A DNA stretch of 5,106 bases, from positions 1 through 5,106 of the forward strand of contig SCRB01000383.1 in NCBI GenBank assembly GCA_004299545.1. Direction: 5' to 3'. The position numbers and the translations under genes are program-made. Below, one piece after another: positions 1 through 4,847 of the stretch. This stretch comes from Rhizobiaceae bacterium (lineage in GTDB: Bacteria; Pseudomonadota; Alphaproteobacteria; Rhizobiales; Rhizobiaceae). How positions within the stretch are numbered: position 1 is the first letter of the stretch; each line of letters starts with the position of its first letter. A model generated the notes under the pieces. The model saw nothing but the letters and a program-made list of their open reading frames with translations. It did no database searches and was not told the DNA's origin.

Positions 1-358
1 CGAAGCGCCGTTCCATCTCATAGGCTTCCGACAGACGGTTGAGCGCTCCGTTGAAGGCTGTCACCAGCGGCCTGATTTCCTGGGGTAAACGCTTCGTTGC
101 GATGCGCACATTCGGATTTGCGGGGCCGACATTTGACGCCTCACGTGATGCCGAGGCCAGATGGCGCAAGCTCCAGGCACTGATGATCCAGCTGATGACC
201 GCCGCAAATACCGAGGACGAGATCAGCACCAGAATGTCCTGGTACGGCTCCGGAATTGGGCCCTCCTCGCGATGCAGCATGAAGGACACGGCAAGTCCGA
301 GAGCGAATACGAAAAGCATCGAGATGACGAGGCGACCGCGCAAGCTTTCACGTGTCAT
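1..358 (-). CDS. Sensor histidine kinase, N-terminal part (3' end beyond window)
   Basis: The first 119 residues of a membrane sensor kinase are visible and the frame is open to the window edge. Residues about 10-29 form a first membrane segment, followed by a very short periplasmic loop of about a dozen residues (HREEGPIPEPYQ), then a second membrane segment at about 42-63. Next comes a HAMP-like linker containing LPQEIRPLVTAFN and ending in MERRF, the sequence that in this family directly precedes the H-box (phosphorylated histidine). The H-box and ATPase domain lie outside the window. The ATG at 356-358 follows the regulator's TGA after one base, so translation is probably coupled. A GGGGAG ribosome site (plus positions 369-374) lies 10 bases upstream, inside the regulator gene. 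It most likely phosphorylates the adjacent response regulator. The signal is unknown; the tiny loop suggests sensing in the membrane or through a partner. The kinase call is firm, the specificity is not. Confidence 0.9.
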   Translation of the reverse strand, partial: MTRESLRGRLVISMLFVFALGLAVSFMLHREEGPIPEPYQDILVLISSSVFAAVISWIISAWSLRHLASASREASNVGPANPNVRIATKRLPQEIRPLVTAFNGALNRLSEAYEMERRF

Positions 359-359
359 T

Positions 360-1043
360 TCAACAGCGCTCCCCAGTGCGAAGCCGATAGCCAATGCCGC
401 GCACGGCCTCGACGCGCACATTCGATCCTGCTGCCGCGAGCTTGCGCCTTAGCCGCGAGATCGCGGCCTCGACCGCATTCCCGCTCACCGCTTGGTCGAA
501 GCCATAGAGCTGGTCTTCCAGCATATCCTTGACGACGGTGCGGCCCGAGGCGCTCACGAGTGTCTCAAGCACCGCCACTTCCCGCCGGGTCAGGCCAAGG
601 GGTGTGCCGGCGATAGAAGCTGTGCGGGAAGCCGGATCGAAACGCACATCGCCGTATAAGCGAAAGAGCTCCTCGCGGCTTCCGGGGCGCCTGAGAACCG
701 CGCGCAGCCGCGCCTCGAGTTCGGTAATATCGAACGGCTTCAGGACGTAATCGTCGGCTCCGGCGTCAAGCCCGCTGATGCGATCCCTCACGCTATCCCT
801 TGCCGTTACGATCAAGGCGGGGACATCGATTCCCACCTCCGATCTCAGCCGGCGCAGCACCTCCATCCCATCCATGTCCGGAAGCCCGAGATCGATGATA
901 ACCGCGTCATATGCGACCGTAGCGGCTGCAGCGAGCGCATCCTCGCCGCGTCCCACTGCGTCCGCGGCGAAACCACGATCACGGAAATAATTCGCGATCA
1001 TGTCGCGCATGGCCCGATGGTCCTCGATGATCAGCAACCGCAT
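360..1043 (-). CDS. OmpR/PhoB-family response regulator
   Basis: A complete 227-residue two-component response regulator of the usual family length. The receiver domain (about 1-118) has the acidic pair E7-D8, the phospho-acceptor D51 (IIDLGLPDMDG), T80 (IVTARDS) and K102 (YVLKPFD). The winged-helix DNA-binding domain (about 125-223) shows LGLTRREVAVLETL, the recognition-helix stretch AVEAAISRLRRKL and the terminal VRGIGYRLR. It resembles the QseB/PmrA/TctD branch, but I cannot name it. The ATG at 1041-1043 is chosen because GGAGG lies five bases upstream and the receiver domain starts at this residue; the frame is open further upstream to 1268 but that part does not look like protein. The next gene, its likely kinase, starts one base after the stop. 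The leader contains a tandem GTCAG repeat that could be an autoregulatory site. The first 49 codons and the leader are duplicated at 1825-2028. Confidence 0.96.
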   Translation of the reverse strand: MRLLIIEDHRAMRDMIANYFRDRGFAADAVGRGEDALAAAATVAYDAVIIDLGLPDMDGMEVLRRLRSEVGIDVPALIVTARDSVRDRISGLDAGADDYVLKPFDITELEARLRAVLRRPGSREELFRLYGDVRFDPASRTASIAGTPLGLTRREVAVLETLVSASGRTVVKDMLEDQLYGFDQAVSGNAVEAAISRLRRKLAAAGSNVRVEAVRGIGYRLRTGERC

Positions 1044-1048
1044 TCCAG

Positions 1049-1053
1049 CCTCC
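1049..1053 (-). promoter_or_regulatory. Shine-Dalgarno site of the response regulator
   Basis: GGAGG on the minus strand, five bases before the ATG at 1041-1043. It decides the start against the longer open frame. The same site is preserved in the duplicate at 1976-1980. Confidence 0.85.
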
Positions 1054-1067
1054 GACCGCTTTCGGCG

Positions 1068-1101
1068 ATAAAAGAACAACGAATTCTGACCTGATGCTGA
1101 C
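1068..1101 (-). promoter_or_regulatory. Candidate regulator-binding tandem repeat and promoter, intact regulator copy
   Basis: On the minus strand two 11-base units follow each other directly: GTCAGCATCAG (1091-1101) and GTCAGAATTCG (1080-1090), agreeing at 8 of 11 positions. An 11-base direct repeat is the typical operator layout for OmpR/PhoB-type regulators, which bind as head-to-tail dimers. A TTTTAT element (1068-1073), possibly a -10 box, follows at a distance suited to activator-dependent transcription. No clear -35 hexamer is seen. The layout is visible in the sequence; the function is inferred. Confidence 0.35.
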
Positions 1102-1332
1102 GAGCGCGTAGTGATGGTGTTGCATATCAATCGCGAGTGCGATCGTATCGCCGCAACCACTGCGGCTGCTGGCGTCGGCGAATCTCGTCGATTTGCCCAT
1201 GGGGCGCTCGCCTGGCACCAAGCCTCGGTAACGGTTCCTATTGGTAGCTCAGGCCGGGAATGGCTCACGAAAGGTGGCTCGTCGGTTTATCCAGCATCAA
1301 TCGATATATCATTGAAAATATTAACTTTCTTG
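1102..1332. other. Spacer between cargo gene and regulator leader
   Basis: No convincing gene lies here. Frames open on both strands (for example 1111-1494 plus and up to 1268 minus) give protein-like sequence nowhere. The part beyond about 1290 is AT-rich and holds an imperfect palindrome at 1297-1315. As the stretch lies immediately upstream of copy A, it was probably brought in with the cargo rather than being the regulator's native upstream region. Confidence 0.5.
1297..1315. repeat. Imperfect palindrome TCAAT-N9-ATTGA
   Basis: Five-base arms TCAAT and ATTGA flank a nine-base core that itself contains the self-complementary GATATATC. It lies 18 bp beyond the stop codon of the cargo gene and about 250 bp upstream of the regulator start. 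It could be an operator for a dimeric protein or a weak transcript end; there is no clean T-tract. Confidence 0.3.
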
Positions 1333-1782
1333 CTATCGCCAGATCACCAGGAAAATACTGGTAGTCCAGCGAAGCGTGTCCAGTTCGGCAGTCGTCGAGA
1401 TGTCGGATGGGAGCGGCAAACAAGATGTATAAATTTGCGAGGGGGCAATCAGCTTGCTAAGCGTGTGAACCCCGCCGCTTTTCAACTCATTTGAATGATT
1501 TTGATAAGCTTTGATCTGGAACGAGATGCTTTCAACGCTTCGATTGCTCAGGTTCTTGAATAAGAAATACAGAGGAGCATCATCCGGACATTTGCCAGGA
1601 TCATAGGTTATATCAGTTATCAGATTCCTTCGATTCTCCGCTTCGACTTGTGATAAATATCTAAAATACAGATACACAGCGCTTAATGACAACGTCACGA
1701 CAAGCGCGGCGGCAATAGCATGTCTGGGGCTTGCGGCGAACAACAACAACGCGAACCCGATCCCTATTACCCAGACCAGCAC
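1333..1782 (-). CDS. Small membrane-anchored protein of unknown function
   Basis: A 149-residue protein. Two membrane segments (about 2-17 and 22-41) form an N-terminal hairpin, followed by a soluble domain (about 55-149) that looks beta-rich: YDPGKCPDDAPLYFLFKNLS, then ESISFQIKAY, then YTSCLPLPSD and a C-terminal strand. C65 and C121 could form a disulfide, suggesting the domain lies outside the cytoplasm. The layout resembles from memory a family of short uncharacterised rhizobial proteins with a C-x-D-x-P-L start and an aromatic last strand; I cannot name it. The start is GTG (1780-1782), with AGGAAGG nine bases upstream (1792-1798). GC content is low: 71 of 180 bases (39%) in 1501-1680, against 44 of 60 (73%) in the regulator at 661-720. 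That points to acquisition from outside. It starts 14 bases after the stop of a truncated regulator copy, whose leader probably drives it. Confidence 0.75.
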   Translation of the reverse strand: MLVWVIGIGFALLLFAASPRHAIAAALVVTLSLSAVYLYFRYLSQVEAENRRNLITDITYDPGKCPDDAPLYFLFKNLSNRSVESISFQIKAYQNHSNELKSGGVHTLSKLIAPSQIYTSCLPLPSDISTTAELDTLRWTTSIFLVIWR

Positions 1783-1791
1783 GGCCGATCG

Positions 1792-1798
1792 CCTTCCT
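1792..1798 (-). promoter_or_regulatory. Shine-Dalgarno site for the GTG start of the cargo gene
   Basis: AGGAAGG on the minus strand ends nine bases before the GTG at 1780-1782. It overlaps the TAG stop (1797-1799) of the truncated regulator frame, so termination and re-initiation could be coupled. Confidence 0.5.
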
Positions 1799-1970
1799 AT
1801 GATCTCGTGCGGAGACTTAACCGCATAACCGCGTCATATGCGACCGTAGCAGCCGCAGCGAGTGCATCCTCGCCGCGTCCCGCCGCGGCAGCGGCGAAAC
1901 CACGATCACGGAAATAATTCGCAATCACGTCGCGCATGGCCCGATGGTCCTCGATGACCAGCAATCGCAT
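1797..1970 (-). pseudogene. Truncated second copy of the response regulator
   Basis: The ATG at 1968-1970 keeps its GGAGG site (1976-1980) and opens a 57-codon frame. Residues 1-48 match the intact regulator at 360-1043 except at positions 5, 15, 28 and 30. The match ends at residue 48-49, two residues before the phospho-acceptor aspartate. Eight unrelated residues and TAG follow. It keeps the acidic pair E7-D8 but has no D51, T80, K102 or DNA-binding domain, so it cannot act as a regulator. The loss is a clean junction, not scattered decay. It could still be translated as a leader peptide ahead of the gene at 1333-1782. A fragment left by recombination is the simplest reading. Confidence 0.85.
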
Positions 1971-2028
1971 TCCAGCCTCCGGCCGTCCTCGGCGGTAAAA
2001 GAACAACGAATTCTGACATGATCCTGAC
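1825..2028 (-). repeat. 204-bp direct repeat, copy B (truncated regulator)
   Basis: The partner of 898-1101, in the same orientation. It contains the tandem GTCAG element, the ribosome site and 48-49 codons of the regulator. Recombination between the two copies would remove 927 bp, including the low-GC gene, and leave one intact regulator with the upstream sequence now found beyond 2028. Confidence 0.95.
2007..2028 (-). promoter_or_regulatory. Candidate regulator-binding tandem repeat, duplicate copy
   Basis: The minus strand reads GTCAGGATCAT (2018-2028) then GTCAGAATTCG (2007-2017). The GTCAG boxes and their 11-base spacing are unchanged from copy A, while two bases between them differ. 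If functional, it would put the truncated frame and the downstream membrane protein under the control of the same regulator. Confidence 0.3.
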
Positions 2029-2439
2029 CGGATGCGCCATCGGCGGATTGCCGTTCGTGCCGATCCAACCATCTTCCGAGTGATCAGGCTGAATGGTCGC
2101 AACGAAGAGAGGAGAGATCCGCTCTTTTCGAATTTCGTTGCTGCCAACGGGCCACATCACGATGATACCCGTACCGACCTGAATGTCCGTTCGTGAAGAT
2201 CCGCTGCCTGAAGCGGCCAGCACCCGCCCAAAGATGGCATTCACCGAAATCGGTTCCAAAGGACCGAACGAAATTCGCGGCAAGGCATGCGGCCTGCCGT
2301 GATCGGCGGCGGATTCTTACGAAAATTTATATGTAGAAACTGGTGCACCGTAATCGTTAGCTTCTAATTTCAAGGACAATTTCCGACCGCCTGTCGCTTT
2401 CGATTGCTGGCAGCCAGATGACTGACTTTTCTCCTTTTC
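2029..2439. other. Gene-poor stretch between the truncated regulator and the glycosyltransferase
   Basis: No recognisable gene. On the minus strand a frame opens at a TTG (2281-2283) and runs into copy B. Its first 80 or so codons (residues such as TDIQVGTGIIVMWPVGSN) have a plausible composition but match nothing I know, and the start has no good ribosome site; it may be a gene remnant. An inverted repeat lies at 2275-2302. The AT-rich part around 2315-2340 is the best place for promoters of the divergent transcripts, but I find no convincing -35/-10 pair. Confidence 0.4.
2275..2302. repeat. Inverted repeat, 11-bp stem with one bulge
   Basis: Left arm 2275-2286 (TCGCGGCAAGGC) pairs with right arm 2292-2302 (GCCTGCCGTGA), with one bulged A, one G-T pair and a five-base loop. 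The fold is stable, but neither strand has a T-tract behind it, so a Rho-independent terminator is not supported. It may be an RNA hairpin or protein site between divergent genes. Confidence 0.45.
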
Positions 2440-3258
2440 ATGCCTTTCAACCCATCTCGTCTGATCGTCACGCTTTCGTCCATTCCCCCGAGATTCCAGG
2501 ATTTGTCGCCGACGCTGGAGTCTATACTCGGCCAGAGATTGCCGGCGGACGAAATTATCCTCTATATCCCGCTACGCTATAGGCGTTTCGCGGGTTGGGA
2601 CGGTTGCCTCCCCAGCGTTCCAGCAGGCGTGTCGATCCGGCGAACTGAGATCGACTATGGCCCCGCTACGAAGGTCCTGCCGGCGGTGCGGGAGTTTGCC
2701 GGACAGGATGTCGAGATCCTGTTTTGCGACGATGATCGAAGTTATGATCCCGATTGGACGAAAAGGTTCCTCGATCTTCGCGCGCTCAAGCCGGGACTAT
2801 GCCTGGCTGAAGGCGGAAAGGATCTGGAAGATCTGACGGAAGCAGGGAGAGGCCGCACCCGCCTGCCACGCGTGAAGTTGAGGATCGACACGCTCAAGGG
2901 GCGTTTGGAGACTGCGTTCAGAAGCAAAAAGCGCCCGATTTCGCGCTTTTCCGCCAGCGGCTATTGCGATGTTTTCCTTGGCTCGAGAGGGGTTCTCGTC
3001 CGGCCGGAATTCTTCGTGCAATCGGTCTTTGACATTCCAGATACTCTTTGGACCGTCGACGATTTCTGGCTATCCGGCCACTTGGAAACAAGAGATACCG
3101 GCATTTGGATAAATGGGGATGCACCCTTTCTCAGGGAGCGTGAAATTGGCGGAGTTTCTCCGCTCAGGACATTCGTCTTCAATGGCCATGATAGGGAAGC
3201 CGCCAACGACGCCTGCGTGGAATATTACCGACGCATGTATGGGATATGGCGCATTTAG
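2440..3258 (+). CDS. GT-A-type glycosyltransferase
   Basis: A 272-residue soluble protein with no signal peptide or membrane segment. The N-terminus RLIVTLSSIPPRFQDLSPTL and DEIILYIPLRY fit the first strands of a GT-A nucleotide-sugar fold. DYGPATKVLPAV (72-83) and ILFCDDDRSYDPDW (93-106), with the DDD metal and nucleotide site at 97-99, are characteristic. The C-terminal half has YCDVFLGSRGVLVRPEFF (175-192) and TVDDFWLSGHL (205-215), where the DD pair probably acts near the acceptor. I recall this motif set from uncharacterised bacterial glycosyltransferases; sugar and acceptor are unknown, with a surface polysaccharide the natural guess. The ATG at 2440 is the only good start, because a TGA lies in frame at 2419-2421. 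The bases before it are pyrimidine-rich (CTTTTCTCCTTTTC) with no Shine-Dalgarno match. No other polysaccharide gene is in view. Confidence 0.82.
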   Translation: MPFNPSRLIVTLSSIPPRFQDLSPTLESILGQRLPADEIILYIPLRYRRFAGWDGCLPSVPAGVSIRRTEIDYGPATKVLPAVREFAGQDVEILFCDDDRSYDPDWTKRFLDLRALKPGLCLAEGGKDLEDLTEAGRGRTRLPRVKLRIDTLKGRLETAFRSKKRPISRFSASGYCDVFLGSRGVLVRPEFFVQSVFDIPDTLWTVDDFWLSGHLETRDTGIWINGDAPFLREREIGGVSPLRTFVFNGHDREAANDACVEYYRRMYGIWRI

Positions 3259-3456
3259 CTTCGTTCTCGCATACACACCGTCGCCGTTCCCGGGCAATCA
3301 AAGTCGCCATACGGCATCGCACACTGGGTTTCCTAAGAACTATCCGTTGAGCTACCGTGAATGCGGGGAAGGGGTCCAAAAGCATCGCCGTGCGCGCAGC
3401 CAACCATTTTGCCATTACGAAGGGCATGCGCCCGGAGAAAAGAGTGAAGGACTGAC
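3259..3456 (+). other. Upstream region of the cation transporter
   Basis: A 198-bp spacer with no convincing gene and no clear terminator after the glycosyltransferase. A good GAAGGA ribosome site (3446-3451) lies five bases before the transporter ATG. No firm promoter hexamers or metal-regulator palindrome were found. Positions 3340-3357, read on the minus strand, look like the D-arm region of a tRNA, but no tRNA can be folded there. Confidence 0.4.
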
Positions 3457-4053
3457 ATGACCCTCGTCCCGCACGAGTCCACCCTTCGCCGCACCGTCAT
3501 CCTAGTTGCTCTTCTCAATCTCGGCTATTTCGGGATCGAATTTGCTGTTGCCCTTGCGATCGGCTCGGTGTCTCTGTTCGCCGACAGCATCGACTTCATC
3601 GAGGATACTTCCGTCAACCTGCTGATCATGGTCGCGCTTGGATGGTCGGCCCGCAATCGTGCCCGGATCGGCATGGCGATGGCCGCCATCCTGCTTGTTC
3701 CGGGTATCGCCACCTTGTGGACCGCATGGGAGAAATTCGCGGATCTCACAATTCCAGAACCTTTCGCGCTTTCGCTCACGGGCGCAGGCGCACTCGTGAT
3801 CAATCTCTCATGCGCACTCATGCTGACCCGGTTCAGACATCACAGCGGCAGCTTGACCAAGGCGGCGTTCCTTTCGGCGCGCAACGACGCTTTCGCCAAT
3901 ATAGCGATCGTCGCGGCCGGGTTTGTAACCGCCTACACGTTATCGGCATGGCCGGACCTGATCGTCGGGCTCGCGATCTTCCTGGTGAATCTCGACGCCG
4001 CACGGGAAATCTGGGAAGCGGCGCGCGAGGAGCATCGGACGGCACGACCCTGA
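3457..4053 (+). CDS. Compact cation diffusion facilitator (CDF) family transporter
   Basis: A 198-residue membrane protein with about six predicted helices: roughly 14-36, 38-62, 69-92, 104-124, 144-161 and 166-181. The second helix carries the CDF signature SVSLFADSIDFIEDTSVN (37-54), with D46 and D50 where zinc-type members have H and D. The fifth helix carries ARNDAFANIAI with D144 and N148, but S140 sits where a histidine or aspartate is usual. The WPDLIVG stretch (165-171) is the family's sixth-helix start. CDF proteins exchange divalent metal ions for protons across the inner membrane, usually as dimers. This one ends after helix six, so the roughly 90-residue cytoplasmic metal-sensing domain is missing; the full family length is near 300. 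I recall similar short forms in alphaproteobacteria, so it is probably intact rather than broken. The metal is unknown. ATG 3457 has a strong GAAGGA site five bases upstream. Confidence 0.88.
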   Translation: MTLVPHESTLRRTVILVALLNLGYFGIEFAVALAIGSVSLFADSIDFIEDTSVNLLIMVALGWSARNRARIGMAMAAILLVPGIATLWTAWEKFADLTIPEPFALSLTGAGALVINLSCALMLTRFRHHSGSLTKAAFLSARNDAFANIAIVAAGFVTAYTLSAWPDLIVGLAIFLVNLDAAREIWEAAREEHRTARP

Positions 4054-4578
4054 TGCTTGCCTATTTCAGCTAATCCATCTCCATCCCCATCCCAAAAGCG
4101 GGAAAACTCCCGGGAAATCGCGATGGGAGGCAAACTGCCAGAAGATGGCACCCGAGCAGCCACATCAGTACCGAAACGCATCGAGGAGACCGTAGCAACG
4201 GCCGGTCCAAATGCGAGGATTGTCGGCGTTGCTTGGTCGTCGTCGTCAGTCCTGATCCACCGAATGCCCGATAGCATCCCCGCCCGAATTCCATGGCGGG
4301 ATAGAACATGCGGCCGTACATGTTGAAGCGGTCAGACGTGAAGTGGTTTCCAAAGATTCGCGCGGCATCGAAGAGGTCTTCTCGACAATCCCAATGCCCT
4401 CAACGAGCCGGAAGCGAGTGCAATCGGCAGGAAAACGGGAGAAAAGTGCCGGCGACCGAGCGGGGGTAAACTTCGGGGGGATGCTTGGCCGCCGGCTGCA
4501 CCCGACGCGGTGGGTGCTCTGTGGTGCGGCAACGCAGTGTGGTAACCGCACAATGGGGTGGTGTAGGTGCAGGTTTCG
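4054..4578. other. Gene-poor stretch between the transporter and the small-protein pair
   Basis: A 525-bp stretch between convergent genes. Several short frames overlap on both strands, none with a ribosome site and a convincing protein. A weak hairpin without T-tract (4099-4112) follows the transporter, and a 6-bp inverted repeat with a 16-base loop (arms 4524-4529 and 4546-4551) follows the small-protein pair. The only protein-like patch is on the minus strand at 4273-4399. Confidence 0.5.
4273..4399 (-). pseudogene. Possible degraded coding fragment
   Basis: In this minus-strand frame, about 42 codons after an in-frame TGA (4400-4402) read like real protein: DLFDAARIFGNHFTSDRFN followed by MYGRMFYPAMEFGRGCYRAF. 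By my count most of these codons end in G or C, as in the neighbouring genes. Further downstream the frame turns into low-quality sequence with many rare codons up to TAG at 4070-4072, and upstream it is blocked. No start or ribosome site is evident. I do not recognise the family. It could be the middle of a decayed gene or chance in GC-rich DNA. Confidence 0.22.
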
Positions 4579-4836
4579 CTACTGATTCGATCCTGAAGGC
4601 GTCGCCGCAACGTGATGCTTGGCCGCTTCTTCCTGGCGCTTCTTCGCTAGCTTTCGTTCCTTGGCAAGGTGATGACCCGCAACGCATCCCGCGGCAGCGC
4701 CCAGGATGGCGTGATGATGGGCATAGTGTCCTGCAACCCCGCCAGCAACCGCGCCGGAAAGACAGCCAATGGCATGAGCCTGCGAGGACAAGCCGAAAAT
4801 GCTCAGGATCGAACAGGCAATAAACAACCTGCGCAT
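4579..4836 (-). CDS. Secreted glycine-zipper-like small protein
   Basis: An 85-residue protein with a clear signal peptide: MRR, a hydrophobic core LFIACSILSIFG, and a cleavage site after AHA at residue 22. The mature part holds small-residue repeats GAVAGGVAG (28-36) and GAAAGCVAGH (46-55), typical of glycine-zipper segments that pack or oligomerise in envelope proteins. A charged tail rich in K, E and H follows (ERKLAKKRQEEAAKHH). C25 and C51 may pair; the residues before C25 do not make a good lipobox. The likely site is periplasm or outer membrane; the function is unknown. I prefer the ATG at 4834-4836 because GAGG lies six bases upstream and the signal peptide then has normal length. An ATG at 4849-4851 is possible and would overlap the upstream stop as ATGA. 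Confidence 0.72.
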   Translation of the reverse strand: MRRLFIACSILSIFGLSSQAHAIGCLSGAVAGGVAGHYAHHHAILGAAAGCVAGHHLAKERKLAKKRQEEAAKHHVAATPSGSNQ

Positions 4837-4842
4837 GGAAAA

Positions 4843-4846
4843 CCTC
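4843..4846 (-). promoter_or_regulatory. Ribosome site deciding the start of the glycine-zipper-like protein
   Basis: GAGG on the minus strand, six bases before the ATG at 4834-4836 and directly after the stop codon of the upstream gene (4848-4850). A ribosome ending the first gene would be placed to start the second. Confidence 0.5.
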
Positions 4847-4847
4847 A

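Larger units (their letters stand above)
898..1101 (-). repeat. 204-bp direct repeat, copy A (in the intact regulator)
   Basis: This block aligns without gaps to 1825-2028, offset by exactly 927 bases, with 18 mismatches by my count (about 91% identity). It spans 58 bp of regulator leader and the first 146 bp of coding sequence. Similarity stops abruptly at both ends. Of the 11 differences in the coding part, 7 are silent and 4 change a residue (positions 5, 15, 28 and 30), so the two copies diverged mainly as functional genes do. Confidence 0.95.

Noticed and set aside
39..532. Plus-strand open frames across the kinase and regulator
   Set aside because: They are antisense to two well-recognised signalling genes and have arginine/serine-rich, unnatural sequence.
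1044..1268. N-terminal extension of the response regulator by 75 codons
   Set aside because: The frame is open, but the added residues look non-coding, half of the stretch lies in the cargo spacer, and GGAGG lies directly before the ATG at 1041-1043.
1906..2283. Minus-strand frame of 125 codons starting with TTG
   Set aside because: Its last third is an out-of-frame reading of the duplicated regulator segment, also present in copy A. Its first part is unrecognised and lacks a ribosome site, so I describe it only within the gene-poor stretch.
2742..3206. Several minus-strand frames opposite the glycosyltransferase
   Set aside because: All are antisense to a gene with clear family motifs, and none has a recognisable product.
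3340..3357. A tRNA gene
   Set aside because: Only the D-arm side matches. The D-stem partner, anticodon stem, T-arm and acceptor end cannot be built from the adjoining bases.
4099..4112. Rho-independent terminator after the cation transporter
   Set aside because: CGGGA and TCCCG form only a five-base stem and no T-run follows.
4524..4551. Terminator for the small-protein pair from the GTGCGG / CCGCAC arms
   Set aside because: The six-base stem has a 16-base loop and no T-tract on the minus strand.
4343..4823. Plus-strand open frames of 80 and 112 codons
   Set aside because: No ribosome sites, arginine/serine/cysteine-rich sequence, and the second one covers the secreted small protein in antisense.
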